Origin: an uncultured Chitinophaga sp.
GTDB taxonomy: Bacteria > Bacteroidota > Bacteroidia > Chitinophagales > Chitinophagaceae
Reading direction: 5' to 3'
Assembly (NCBI RefSeq): GCF_946479755.1
Contig: NZ_CAMLHC010000020.1
Location: 84,072-148,071 of the forward strand
Length of the DNA stretch: 64,000 nt
The notes under the pieces were generated by a model. That model was given only the letters and a program-made list of their open reading frames with translations. It did not search any database and had not been told where the DNA came from. Position 1 is the first letter of the stretch. Every line of letters starts with the position of its first letter. A program made the translations under genes and the position numbers. This document shows, in pieces, positions 35,795 through 44,922 of this stretch.

Positions 35795-36517
35795 CTATTG
35801 CACAGCCCGTGTTTCATAAGCAGTATAAAATGTGTCGATCGCTATCCTGACTGGCTTGTAGGCTGTCCTGAACCGGAAGGATGTGCCAGCTTTGTAATCC
35901 GGCAGCTTCAGCGAGGCCCGGAATTCCGGCGGATCACGCGGGTTGTCCGGCATACTGTCAGCACGCTGCACCACTTTCGTTTCCATACCGGCGGAATTAG
36001 TATACAATACCTCCACATGTTGTACCTGATTATTCACACCAAACCACCAGATGGTCGCTTCCTTTCTGCCAGCGTCGTATTTGGCAGAACGCACGGGCCG
36101 GTTGGACAGCGTGGCGATATAGGCGTCGCCGTATGCGTTGCCGATCGCTTCCTCCTTTACAGACGAATGCCCTGCATTGTCGTAGGTATACACCTGGAAA
36201 GTGTAAATATTCTCCGGCAGCTTATCGAGTATCAGCCGGATGGTATCGGTACCGCCTGTACGTTTTACAGGCACGTCCGTTGAATCGCCCCGCTGGTTCC
36301 AGTATACGCGGCAGGTGGTGATCTTCGGGTCTGATACCAGGTACCAGGACAACAGCACCCTGTTCTTACCGGGAAACACCTTCAGAGAATCCACCCTGCC
36401 TGTATAGATGATCTCCCCTCCATCCAGGAACTGCTTATAAGTGTCGTCCATTTTGCTGCAGGCTGCCAGGAGTAATACGATCACCGGCAACAGCCATCGG
36501 GCTTTTATATCTTTCAT
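35795..36517 (-). CDS. DUF4998 lipoprotein
   Basis: 240 residues. Lipoprotein signal LLPVIVLLLAAC-SKMD, then YKQFLDGGEIIYTGRVDSLKV, the typical opening of DUF4998 proteins, and Fn3-like beta repeats. DUF4998 lipoproteins occur beside SusCD pairs together with DUF5000-type proteins and probably help bind glycans at the surface. Starts 14 bases after the preceding gene. Confidence 0.83.
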   Translation of the reverse strand: MKDIKARWLLPVIVLLLAACSKMDDTYKQFLDGGEIIYTGRVDSLKVFPGKNRVLLSWYLVSDPKITTCRVYWNQRGDSTDVPVKRTGGTDTIRLILDKLPENIYTFQVYTYDNAGHSSVKEEAIGNAYGDAYIATLSNRPVRSAKYDAGRKEATIWWFGVNNQVQHVEVLYTNSAGMETKVVQRADSMPDNPRDPPEFRASLKLPDYKAGTSFRFRTAYKPVRIAIDTFYTAYETRAVQ

Positions 36518-36531
36518 GATAACTGTTTTGA

Positions 36532-37755
36532 TTATTTTTTGATTTGTCCCCAGATAGCGATCTCACTGATGTGAAGATGCCCGATAATACCGTCAACGGC
36601 CGCCCAGCTGTCGATGTGTTTCCACGCGATGTACCGCACCGCCGGTGAACCGATAGGCAGCTCATACTCCTGCCCTGCCGCGGCAGCATCGATGTCTTCG
36701 TTGGAGTTCTGGCCCAGTGGCAGCCCGGAAGGCTTCTCCATGATCTGATGGTCCAGCTTCACCCAGCTATTCACATCTGTCGGGGTATTGGTGCCCCACA
36801 ACTCCCACTCATGCGGATTGCCATGGTTGTAGATATACGCTGCCTGCCGCTGCCAGATTTTGTAACGGCTGATCACCGCCTTTACACCAAGATCAATCGG
36901 TATCCAGACGGGCACATCTTTGTTTTCCGTGGTATGATACCCTTCGTTGCCAATGATACCGTTCCACATGTTATCAATGGGCCACGATGACAGGTTGCCC
37001 GGCTCTACGATCTGTACACCGGGCGTTTTCGGCAACGGCGCCACCTGCGGTATGGGATACTTTTTCTTCATAGCGCTCATGAACTTCGACTTGTCCAGCT
37101 CTTCTTCGTATATGGGTGTCAGTTCGAACCGCATGGTATCGCTTTTGTTATCCCAGCGGTCTTTGATATAGATACCGAACTGCTGCTTCACCGGCTGTAG
37201 CCCGCGTACAGTGAACCTGCCGGAGTCCAGCCCGTAATAGAAGTTATTCACATTGCGCCATTCTTTGGCGGCAGGATCGTAAAGCAACGTAACGATCACA
37301 ATTTTACCCCTGTCTTCATTACTGAATTTCACCTGCAGTCCGCCGAAAGCTTCCGTTACACCCAGTGACTTATATACTTTCCAGATAGCCGGCGGCAAGG
37401 GTTTCACTTTGATCTGCACAGGCGAAGAGGCCACTTCCGCGCGGCTAACGGCATAAAGTGTCACCGTATGTTCTGTGGTATCGCCAAAACCTTCCACCCG
37501 CACCGACCTTTTGAAATAGGAAGATTTAGCTTCTTTCTTTACGCCATTGATCTCAAACTCAGCCCGCACATAAGAGAGATGCTGATCGTCCGGAAGGGAA
37601 TAAGAGATTTCCGCCGCTCCCGCCATGCCTATGGCCGTAGGGTTCATGATCGGGTTCGGCGGCGTTTTATCTCCGGAGATAGGTCGCAGCTGGTCCTGTT
37701 TACAGGCACAAAAGGCTATCAACATTGTACATAAAAGAATATGAAAGCGTTTCAT
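36532..37755 (-). CDS. DUF4959/DUF5126/DUF5000 multi-domain lipoprotein
   Basis: 407 residues. Lipoprotein signal LIAFCAC-KQDQ. Order of parts: Fn3-like DUF4959 about 20-115 (PPNPIMNPTAIGMAGAAEIS), second Fn3-like part about 125-230 (IVTLLYDPAAKEW), and a discoidin-like DUF5000 about 255-405 (MWNGIIGNEGYHT, VWIPIDLGVKAVISRYKIW, ISEIAIWG). Proteins of this build are SusE/F-like surface glycan-binding candidates. It lies between susD (30 bases) and the DUF4998 gene. Confidence 0.86.
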   Translation of the reverse strand: MKRFHILLCTMLIAFCACKQDQLRPISGDKTPPNPIMNPTAIGMAGAAEISYSLPDDQHLSYVRAEFEINGVKKEAKSSYFKRSVRVEGFGDTTEHTVTLYAVSRAEVASSPVQIKVKPLPPAIWKVYKSLGVTEAFGGLQVKFSNEDRGKIVIVTLLYDPAAKEWRNVNNFYYGLDSGRFTVRGLQPVKQQFGIYIKDRWDNKSDTMRFELTPIYEEELDKSKFMSAMKKKYPIPQVAPLPKTPGVQIVEPGNLSSWPIDNMWNGIIGNEGYHTTENKDVPVWIPIDLGVKAVISRYKIWQRQAAYIYNHGNPHEWELWGTNTPTDVNSWVKLDHQIMEKPSGLPLGQNSNEDIDAAAAGQEYELPIGSPAVRYIAWKHIDSWAAVDGIIGHLHISEIAIWGQIKK

Positions 37756-37785
37756 TTCAGTAAGTTTTTAGCATCATGAAAAAGA

Positions 37786-39705
37786 TTACCAGCCGGGATT
37801 CTGCACCAGGTTTTTGTTGATGATCATCTCGCCATTTTCAATAGGCCACAGGTAGTCACGCATGCCGAAGCGCTGGTTGAACAACAGTACTTCCTTATAG
37901 TAGGAAGGTGCTGCGTTCTGCGTAATATCCCAGCCTTTGATCGGGTTATTGAGCGCCACATGCGCGGTTTTCCACCTTCTCAGGTCCCAGAAACGCTGGC
38001 CTTCGAAGCACAGCTCTATGGCCCTCTCCTGTTGGATGATTTCCCGCAGTCCTTCCCTGGTAGTATATTTCACCGGATTTTTGGAGAAGTTGGTCCAGGA
38101 TTCTTCTATTGATCTGAGCCCCGCCCTGGCCCTGACCAGGTTGATCCATTGCATAGTACCGGCGCCCGGACCATTTACTTCATTGAGTGCTTCCGAATAC
38201 AGCAGGTAAAGATCCGCAAGTCGTATTTCGGGCCACGGGTAAGCAACCAGCCCGCTGGTGATGTTACCATCGGTAGCAGCGCTGCTTTCAATGTTGACCG
38301 TTTTCTTCACCCAGTAGCCGGTCACGGAGTAGTTGCTGATACCTCTCCTGGAAGCTATTTCCGTAGCGCGGGCCTTTACAAAATACAGGGCGCTGTCTTT
38401 GTTGTAGTTCAAAATCCAGTTACCAAACCATACCGCGCGGTCAAAGGCTACGTCAGCGTAGAAACGCGGTTCACGGTCATAATGCAGTTCCACGGTCTGT
38501 TCTCCTGTCCGGATATAATATTTGTCCGCCGCGGCAGCGGTGCGCAGCGTATAACGTTTACTGTAATCCCAGGTTTTGTCTTCTGTGATAGGTACGCCAT
38601 TTTTGCTATAAAACATTTCTATCATCTTCATCGTGGGTGCGATAATGCCTTTAGGGCCGGCAGTACTGGCACCGTTGGCGATCAGCGGCATGGACCAGCG
38701 TTGTATATCACCGGCGGTACTGTTGGTATTGGGCCATATCACCTCTGTGTTGTTCTGTTTATCGGTCATGGCTGCACGAATATCCAGCTGCGTCTGCAAC
38801 GTGTCATTGATCTTATAACCGAAGTTACCGGGGAAGTGATACAGCGTGTAACCATTCGCGTGACAAAGCTCTATTGCCTCCTTGCAGGCCTGCGCCGCCC
38901 TCGCCCACTTTTCAGCGCTGTAGCTGGCAGGAAACAGCTGGACGCCGCGGTTGTCCACCATACGGCTGTAATCGGGGTTACCATTGAAGAAGGGGCTGGC
39001 GGCGGTCACCAGTACTTTTGCTTTCAGCGCCAGTGCGATGCATTTGGTGATTCTTCCCAGTTCAGTGTTTTCGGTGCCTTCCAGTTTAGCCGGCAGGAAC
39101 TCGTTGCCCGCAGCTTCGTCCAGCAGTTGCACGATGTAATTGATGCAGGTATCTACCGGCTGGCGATACACCTGTACTTCCTCGGAGCCTGCCGACACCG
39201 GCAGGTTTTCTTTGATCAGGGGGATAGGTCCGTAGCAGCGGAGCAGGAAGAAATGGTAATAGGCTTTCAGGAATTTCACCTCTGCGGTCCACCGGTCCCG
39301 CTCGTACGGCCGCAGCTCTCTCACCTTGCCGATGTTGGCGAGGAAAGTGTTACAGTCACGGATGCCTGTAAAGAGCGAAGTACCGCGGGCGGTACCGCTC
39401 CAGTAGTTGGCCAGCGGGCTGGTCATGCTTTGCAGTCCTTTAGCGATATTGAAATTGGTAGGGTCCACATCGCGGATGGGGTCATCGTACCATACTTCAT
39501 CGGCCCCATTGAAAGCCACGTTATCATTGAAATGCCCGTTCTTCGGCATATAGGAAAAGCAGGTGAACAGGTACTTTTCTGCGGAAGAGCGCAGGGTAAA
39601 AGCGTTGTCGATCGTAGGTACGTTGTCCGGCACCACATCGAGGTACTTGCTGCAGGAGCAGAAAGCGCCTATCCATATCAGTACGATCATTATTTTATAT
39701 CTCAT
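37786..39705 (-). CDS. SusD/RagB family lipoprotein
   Basis: 639 residues from ATG 39705, where a proper lipoprotein signal begins (IVLIWIGAFCSC-SKYLDVVPDN); the open frame upstream to 39807 overlaps susC and lacks a signal. Long for a SusD but within range for the RagB group with insertions. Conserved parts: YLFTCFSYMPKNG, FLKAYYHFFLLRCYGPIPLI, LYLLYSEALNEVN, CFEGQRFWDLRRWK. Predicted substrate-binding lid of the SusC encoded 20 bases upstream, for a rhamnose-containing glycan judged from neighbours. Confidence 0.93.
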   Translation of the reverse strand: MRYKIMIVLIWIGAFCSCSKYLDVVPDNVPTIDNAFTLRSSAEKYLFTCFSYMPKNGHFNDNVAFNGADEVWYDDPIRDVDPTNFNIAKGLQSMTSPLANYWSGTARGTSLFTGIRDCNTFLANIGKVRELRPYERDRWTAEVKFLKAYYHFFLLRCYGPIPLIKENLPVSAGSEEVQVYRQPVDTCINYIVQLLDEAAGNEFLPAKLEGTENTELGRITKCIALALKAKVLVTAASPFFNGNPDYSRMVDNRGVQLFPASYSAEKWARAAQACKEAIELCHANGYTLYHFPGNFGYKINDTLQTQLDIRAAMTDKQNNTEVIWPNTNSTAGDIQRWSMPLIANGASTAGPKGIIAPTMKMIEMFYSKNGVPITEDKTWDYSKRYTLRTAAAADKYYIRTGEQTVELHYDREPRFYADVAFDRAVWFGNWILNYNKDSALYFVKARATEIASRRGISNYSVTGYWVKKTVNIESSAATDGNITSGLVAYPWPEIRLADLYLLYSEALNEVNGPGAGTMQWINLVRARAGLRSIEESWTNFSKNPVKYTTREGLREIIQQERAIELCFEGQRFWDLRRWKTAHVALNNPIKGWDITQNAAPSYYKEVLLFNQRFGMRDYLWPIENGEMIINKNLVQNPGW

Positions 39706-39725
39706 GATTGTATTTTTTATCGTTA

Positions 39726-42700
39726 TCAGAAGCCTACCATCAAACCAAAATTGACGACCCGCTGGATGGGATACCCCAGCCCTTTGCCGCCCATCTCGAT
39801 GTCCCACAGCTTGAATTTGGAGAAGGTGACCAGGTTGGTGGCATTGGCATACACCCGCAGGTTAGACATGTGGATGCGTTTTGTGAGGTGCTGCGGCACG
39901 GTATATCCCAGCTCCACCTGTTTGAGGCGGAGGAAGGCGCCGTTGCGCATAAACCAGGTGCTGCTCTGGGTGCTGTTGGTGTTGAGCACCGGGCTGAGGC
40001 GGGGCCAGAGGGCGTACAGGTTACGGTTCTCCTCCGACCAGTGGCTGTCGGCATATGCTTTCAGCAGCTGTGTTTCAGAGGTAACAGCGGTGTTATCGTC
40101 CACATCGATGAAAGGAGAAGTGGCGTTGACATCGATCCAGAAGGAAGACCGGGCGGAGCCCTGGAAGAAAGCGGAGAAGTCCACGCCTTTGTACCTGGCG
40201 CTGAAGCCGAAGCCGTAGATGATTTCCGGCATGGTAGGGTAACCGATGGGCACCATATCGCTGGGCGTAATTTGTCCGTCGCCATTGACATCACGGAATT
40301 TAATATCGCCGCCCATGGTTTTGAAGTTGCCGAAAGCCTGCTGCGGGGAGCTTCTTACTTCTTCGTCATCGATAAAGAGGCGTTCTGCGATGTATCCCCA
40401 GCGTTGTGAAATCGGGTAGCCCACATGGTAGCGGTACCATTCGTCGTAGCGGGGCTCTTCATAGGCTTTGAATTTATTACGTGCAAAGGTGAAGTTGCCG
40501 CGCATGGTCAGGAAAAATTCCCTGCCGATGTTCGTATTAAAGTCAGCCGTGAAGTCGAAGGCATTGGACTGTGCCTTGCCTACATTGGCTTTGGGCGTAG
40601 CCTGCAAGCCCATGGTCTTGGGCGTGGAGGCCCTGTCCATGAGGATATTGTAACGTTGTTCCGTGAAATATTCCGCGATAATGTCCAGTTTATTAAACAG
40701 GCTGATCTCCAGTCCGAAGGTGGAGTTTTGGGCCGTTTCCCAGGTGATGGCCTGGTTGTCGTAGCGGCCGATGGAGATGCCCGCGCGGTTATAACCGCCA
40801 TTGACGCCAAAGGTAGCACCCCGCTTGGGGTCGTTCATATTTACGTTGGAGAGGTAAAAGAAGCGGTCATCTTCATTACCGATGGCGTCGTTGCCTACCA
40901 GGCCGTAATTGGCTCTGACTTTGAGTTTGGTGATTACCTTTTCCAGCGGCCGGAAGAATTTTTCGTTGGAAACGAACCAGGCAGCGCCTGCGGAGGGAAA
41001 GAAACCGTAGCGTTCTGTTTTATAGAACCGTTCGGAGCCATTGTAGCCGAAGTTAAATTCGCCGAAGAAACGGTTGTCGTAAGAATAGGTGACGCGGCCG
41101 GACAGGCCAAGGTTGCGCGATGGCAATGATTTCTGCAGCAGATTGACGCTGGGATTGGAAATATCATCGATGGTCTGAAGGTTGTTGCGGGCAATGAAGA
41201 TGAGCATGCCAGCAAGACCATGTTTATCGAAAGTGCGGTTATAGTCTACCGCAGACTCCAGGTAAAAGGTAGAAGCCACGGTCCTTTTGCCCGGCACATA
41301 GTTCAGGTAGTCTGTTCCCTGGTCGGGATTGATGTCCCGCAATACATAGGTGTTATTGAGTTTGTCGTAGTTGTTGGCCGCATACCAGAAAGGCGTGTAC
41401 TGGCGGGACACATCGAAGTAGGCCTGGCGGTTGGTATTCATCATGGCGCGGACAGACAATCCTTTCGTGATGAAGGAGGACAGGTCTTGTTTTATTTCGA
41501 ACTGTGCCAGCATCAGGGAGCGGGAGTATTGTTTGTACCCTTTCACCATGTCGGCGTAGGGGTTCAGGTATTCGCCGTTATTGAAGTTGCCGAACAGCGG
41601 GTGGGCAACGAACTGGTGGGCGTCGTCTGCCGGGTAGTAAGCGGGGAAGAGCACCTGGTTGGACCAGATCATTTTCTGGTAGAGTTTTTCGCCGCCATCG
41701 ATGGGACCTTTGTATTCATCGAAGGTGCCGTGGAGGCGTACCATTGCCGAGGTGGATTTCGTTACCCGGATGTTGACGTTGGAGCGCAGCGTATAGGTGG
41801 TAAGATCGATGTTGTTGTTGAAGTTATTGCGGCCGTCCACGTTGAGGATACCGTTGTCTTTCGTATAGCCGCCGGAGACAAAGTAGGTCGCTATTTGTCC
41901 GCCACCGCCCAGGTTGAAGTTAGCCCGTTTGTTGACCGTTTGTTTTTTGAAGAGCATTTCTTTCCAGTTGGTGGTGGGAAACACATCTTTGTTGATGCCG
42001 GCTTTGGTGTTGTCTATTTTGCTTTGCGGGTAGGTGACCGGCGCCAGCGGGTTACGGGTGAGCACCGCTTCGTTGTTCAGTTCCATGTAGGTGATGGGAT
42101 CTGCCAGTTCCACATCGCGGGTGGGCGCGGAGATGGAGTTTTCGAGGCGCAGGTTGAATTTGGCTTTGCCTTCCTTCCCTTCTTTGGTGGTGACGAGGAT
42201 AACGCCGTTGGCGCCGCGGGCGCCGTAGAGCGCGTTGGCCGTCGCGTCTTTCATGATAGAGAAACTGGCGATATCGTCTGTTGTGAGGCGGGCCAGTTCT
42301 GTGACATCGTATTCGATGCCGTCGATGAGGATGAGCGGGCTTTTTTTGTAGCCGAAGGTGGTAGCGCCGCGGATGAAAAATTCCGCATTGTCCATGCCGG
42401 GCTCGCCGCTGCGCTGGTAGGCGATGACGCCCGCAAGGCGGCCTGCGAGTGCAGTGGTGAGGTTGCTGGACGGTACTTTCAGTTCACCGGGATTGATAGT
42501 GGTGATGGAGCCGATGACGGAGGCCTTTTTCTGTTTACCATAGGCCACTACTACGGTTTCATTCAGTTGACTGGAAGATGTTTTCAGTTGTACGTTGATG
42601 ACACTGCGGGTGTTGAGCGGTAGTTCCTGCGGCGTATACCCTACCATCGTATAGACGATGACGGTAGTGTTGTCCGGCACGGCCAGAATGTAGCGGCCGT

Positions 42701-42923
42701 TCATGTCGGTGGTGGTACCGATGTTCGGGCTGTTTTTCACCAGTACGGTAACACCGGGCATGGGCGCGCCGGTGGTGTCGGTCACCAGTCCGCGGACTTC
42801 TTTTTTGATTTTTTCCGTGACGGTACCGGTTGTCGGCTTGCTTTGTGCGGGTGTTTTTTCCGGCAGGAGCAGCAGCAATGACATCCATGTGCAACACAGG
42901 AAGAAGAGAATGCTGTTTTTCAT
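39726..42923 (-). CDS. SusC/RagA TonB-dependent transporter without STN domain
   Basis: 1065 residues from ATG 42923 (the frame extends to 42959 but the signal peptide MKNSILFFLCCTWMSLLLLL begins here). CarboxypepD_reg-like domain about 43-120 (VRGLVTDTTGAPMPGVTVLV), TonB box/plug start VVVAYGKQKKASVIGSIT, plug and barrel. Unlike the three other SusC proteins of the window it has no STN signalling domain, in line with the absence of sigma and FecR genes beside it. LacI-type operators 185 and 270 bases upstream point to cytoplasmic sensing instead. Confidence 0.95.
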   Translation of the reverse strand: MKNSILFFLCCTWMSLLLLLPEKTPAQSKPTTGTVTEKIKKEVRGLVTDTTGAPMPGVTVLVKNSPNIGTTTDMNGRYILAVPDNTTVIVYTMVGYTPQELPLNTRSVINVQLKTSSSQLNETVVVAYGKQKKASVIGSITTINPGELKVPSSNLTTALAGRLAGVIAYQRSGEPGMDNAEFFIRGATTFGYKKSPLILIDGIEYDVTELARLTTDDIASFSIMKDATANALYGARGANGVILVTTKEGKEGKAKFNLRLENSISAPTRDVELADPITYMELNNEAVLTRNPLAPVTYPQSKIDNTKAGINKDVFPTTNWKEMLFKKQTVNKRANFNLGGGGQIATYFVSGGYTKDNGILNVDGRNNFNNNIDLTTYTLRSNVNIRVTKSTSAMVRLHGTFDEYKGPIDGGEKLYQKMIWSNQVLFPAYYPADDAHQFVAHPLFGNFNNGEYLNPYADMVKGYKQYSRSLMLAQFEIKQDLSSFITKGLSVRAMMNTNRQAYFDVSRQYTPFWYAANNYDKLNNTYVLRDINPDQGTDYLNYVPGKRTVASTFYLESAVDYNRTFDKHGLAGMLIFIARNNLQTIDDISNPSVNLLQKSLPSRNLGLSGRVTYSYDNRFFGEFNFGYNGSERFYKTERYGFFPSAGAAWFVSNEKFFRPLEKVITKLKVRANYGLVGNDAIGNEDDRFFYLSNVNMNDPKRGATFGVNGGYNRAGISIGRYDNQAITWETAQNSTFGLEISLFNKLDIIAEYFTEQRYNILMDRASTPKTMGLQATPKANVGKAQSNAFDFTADFNTNIGREFFLTMRGNFTFARNKFKAYEEPRYDEWYRYHVGYPISQRWGYIAERLFIDDEEVRSSPQQAFGNFKTMGGDIKFRDVNGDGQITPSDMVPIGYPTMPEIIYGFGFSARYKGVDFSAFFQGSARSSFWIDVNATSPFIDVDDNTAVTSETQLLKAYADSHWSEENRNLYALWPRLSPVLNTNSTQSSTWFMRNGAFLRLKQVELGYTVPQHLTKRIHMSNLRVYANATNLVTFSKFKLWDIEMGGKGLGYPIQRVVNFGLMVGF

Positions 42924-43107
42924 GTGAAATTTATTTAGGCAGACCGTGCGTATGGGCATAGGTCTCTCAGGCAGACGGCGTTAAGCGCGCTGCCGGTCAT
43001 TAAACTGTTTTGGTTGATATCAGTATTGTATTGTTTTTATTGTGGTACTGGTAGTCTTTCGTACATGCGTACTATTTTTTAGGTTGATAAATAGTGATTC
43101 ACTTTCC

Positions 43108-43121
43108 TGCAATCGTTTGCA
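43108..43121. promoter_or_regulatory. LacI-family-type operator, proximal copy
   Basis: TGCAATCGTTTGCA: 5-base arms TGCAA/TTGCA around a central CG, the classic LacI/GalR-family form. It is followed by TTAAAA, the same as the distal copy; 20 bases are identical in both. Centre about 190 bases upstream of susC. Confidence 0.65.
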
Positions 43122-43192
43122 TTAAAAATGCCGGAAAAGCGCCTGCTACTCTGATTGTCTGTGTCGGCACATCAACAGATAACCATTTGAAA

Positions 43193-43206
43193 TGCAATCG
43201 TTTGCA
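43193..43206. promoter_or_regulatory. LacI-family-type operator, distal copy
   Basis: Same TGCAATCGTTTGCA core, here with 6-base arms ATGCAA/TTGCAT. It starts 85 bases from the proximal copy, close to eight helical turns, so both sites face the same side of the DNA and looping is possible. The cognate regulator gene is not in the window. Confidence 0.65.
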
Positions 43207-43522
43207 TTAAAATAGCCACAACATCATCGTTTCTCGTCGGCATTAGTCAGCAAAAGATCTGTGGATAAGTAGTCGTCTTTAGGATTTCATAACGCCTGTC
43301 AGTACAAGGATCAGCTTTGTTAGTCAGTGGAAATACAGTTCTGCTTTGAATTTACAGCGCCTTTCGGGATTCACGGGTTCTTTGGTCCGGTTTGCACAAG
43401 GTCATTAAATTTCGGTTGAATCTTAAAACAAATATGGAGAAAAATAGTGTAGGTTATACATTTGATTTTACCCAAGACGCATACTTTTTTCGCTGATAGG
43501 GTAAACAATACACTTAATAAAA

Positions 43523-43560
43523 AAAACCGGGCATCTTCTGTCTGCAAGATGCCCGGTTTT
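43523..43560 (-). terminator. Intrinsic terminator of the class V aminotransferase gene
   Basis: Perfect 15-base arms (AAAACCGGGCATCTT / AAGATGCCCGGTTTT) around 8 bases, directly after the stop codon at 43564 and followed on the minus strand by a long T-run. The flanks also give a shorter T-run on the plus strand, so it may stop transcription in both directions. Confidence 0.88.
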
Positions 43561-43563
43561 TAC

Positions 43564-44808
43564 TCAGATAAGTTCTTTCAGCGAGGCGATAAACACATCA
43601 ATTTCCTCCGCTGTATTATAGTAGTGGGGCGACGCCCTGATGGCCCATTTCACGCCTTTATCATCAAAGTCCAGCAGGCCGAACGCGCGGTAGCTGGGCA
43701 CTACGTTGATCTTTCTTTTTAACAGCCCATTCACGATATGTACCGGGTCACTTTCTGCTACATGAAAAGTTACCAGTCCACCTCTTTCCGGTCCACGGTC
43801 CAACACGGTGACCTTGTCGATCGCCTCCAGTTTTTCCCTTGTTATAGCTGCCATCAGCCGTACCTGTTGCCAGATGCGCTCTTCCCCTATCTGCAGACAA
43901 TATTCAATGGCCGCTTTGGTGCCAATCACAGTGGAATAAGCAAACTCCCAATCCTCAAACCGTTTTGCATCGGGTTGTTGCCGGTAAGTGTCTTTTCCGG
44001 TCCACTCAGCTCCCCGCATATCGATGAACATTGGCTCCAATCCGGCTTCCAGTGCGCTGTCTGCAATGTACAGTGCGCCGGTACCGCGGGGGCCCCGCAA
44101 AAATTTCCGGCAGGTCATGCTTAAAAAATCGCATTGCAGCACCTGTACGTCCAGCTTCATCTGTCCGGCGCTCTGGCAGGCGTCGAGGATATACCATGTT
44201 TTACCGGGATGTACTTTTGTATAGCTGCTGTAAATGGCAGCGATCTCATGCACCGGTTGTACCAGCCCGGAATTGGTAGGGATATGGGTAATCGCCAGTA
44301 ACCTGGGCCGGTAGTGATGCAGTTTTTCCTGCAGATCATTCAGGTCCACTCCGCCAACGGCGGCATTGTTAATGTGTACAATCCTGACGCCTATCCGTTT
44401 CTGCAGAGAAAGGAACTGGATCTGGTTGGATACGAAGTCGTCACGGTCCGTCAGTATCACATCGTCTTTTTCAAAGGGGATCGCCGACAAGGCCCGTGTA
44501 TAGGAATCGGTAGCGCTGGCCGTAAAAGCGATATTGGCAGGCTTACAGTTCAGCAGCAGGGCGCATTGCTGATAGAAAGCTTTTACTGCTTCGGCCTGCA
44601 AGGCGGAGGCTTCATATCCTCCTATGCGGGATTCCAGGGAAATATGGTCCAGCTGCGCCTGGGTCACCACATCAGGCATCAGGCCCGCCCCTGCGTTGTT
44701 GAGGTGGATGACATGGCGGGTGCCGGCCGTCTCTTCCCTGAAGCGGTGTATTTCTTCCGGGGAGAACACCGTATTGGGGAGCGTTTGAACAGATAATGCG
44801 GACGTCAT
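43564..44808 (-). CDS. Class V aminotransferase-fold PLP enzyme
   Basis: 414 residues, cytoplasmic. HLNNAGAGLMP near 35-45 is the N-terminal substrate loop; ILDACQSAGQMKLD gives the pyridine-binding Asp (209) and TCRKFLRGPRGTGALY the Schiff-base Lys (235). The pattern is nearest to the isopenicillin-N-epimerase/EgtE-like branch, used for epimerase, desulfurase or lyase reactions, so the substrate cannot be named. The gene stands alone with its own terminator and a divergent Lrp-type regulator 114 bases away, which suggests an amino-acid-related substrate. Confidence 0.87.
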   Translation of the reverse strand: MTSALSVQTLPNTVFSPEEIHRFREETAGTRHVIHLNNAGAGLMPDVVTQAQLDHISLESRIGGYEASALQAEAVKAFYQQCALLLNCKPANIAFTASATDSYTRALSAIPFEKDDVILTDRDDFVSNQIQFLSLQKRIGVRIVHINNAAVGGVDLNDLQEKLHHYRPRLLAITHIPTNSGLVQPVHEIAAIYSSYTKVHPGKTWYILDACQSAGQMKLDVQVLQCDFLSMTCRKFLRGPRGTGALYIADSALEAGLEPMFIDMRGAEWTGKDTYRQQPDAKRFEDWEFAYSTVIGTKAAIEYCLQIGEERIWQQVRLMAAITREKLEAIDKVTVLDRGPERGGLVTFHVAESDPVHIVNGLLKRKINVVPSYRAFGLLDFDDKGVKWAIRASPHYYNTAEEIDVFIASLKELI

Positions 44809-44831
44809 GGTATATTGTTTTTGCTATACCA

Positions 44832-44839
44832 CAAAATTA
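44832..44839 (-). promoter_or_regulatory. Candidate -7 box (TAATTTTG) of the aminotransferase gene
   Basis: On the minus strand this is an exact TAnnTTTG, 23 bases before the start codon, giving a short leader. No good -33 box at 19-21 bases. It lies within the divergent region shared with the Lrp gene. Confidence 0.45.
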
Positions 44840-44922
44840 CCGGCGCCATAGTGACTAAATTCTGCGTTGTCGCTCCATAACCGGCATATTTTACCTATTT
44901 TCCTGTTACAAACGGGTAAATT

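Larger units (their letters stand above)
42924..43522. other. Intergenic regulatory region upstream of the LacI-type-operator SusCD set
   Basis: About 600 bases without a credible gene. Contains the two LacI-like operators (43108-43121 and 43193-43206) and, further right, a plus-strand TACATTTG box at 43457-43464 followed by the hairpin at 43523. No clear minus-strand TAnnTTTG box was found for susC. Confidence 0.6.

Noticed and set aside
39706..39807. N-terminal extension of the SusD at 37786
   Set aside because: It overlaps the end of susC and lacks a signal; the lipoprotein signal starts at ATG 39705.
38149..40218. Long plus-strand open frame (689 codons)
   Set aside because: It is antisense to susD and susC, whose products are clearly conserved; the translation has no recognisable domain. 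High-G+C third positions of the real genes leave such open frames.
43462..43722. 86-codon plus-strand frame across the terminator at 43523
   Set aside because: It overlaps a perfect terminator hairpin and then the conserved aminotransferase gene on the other strand; no domain.
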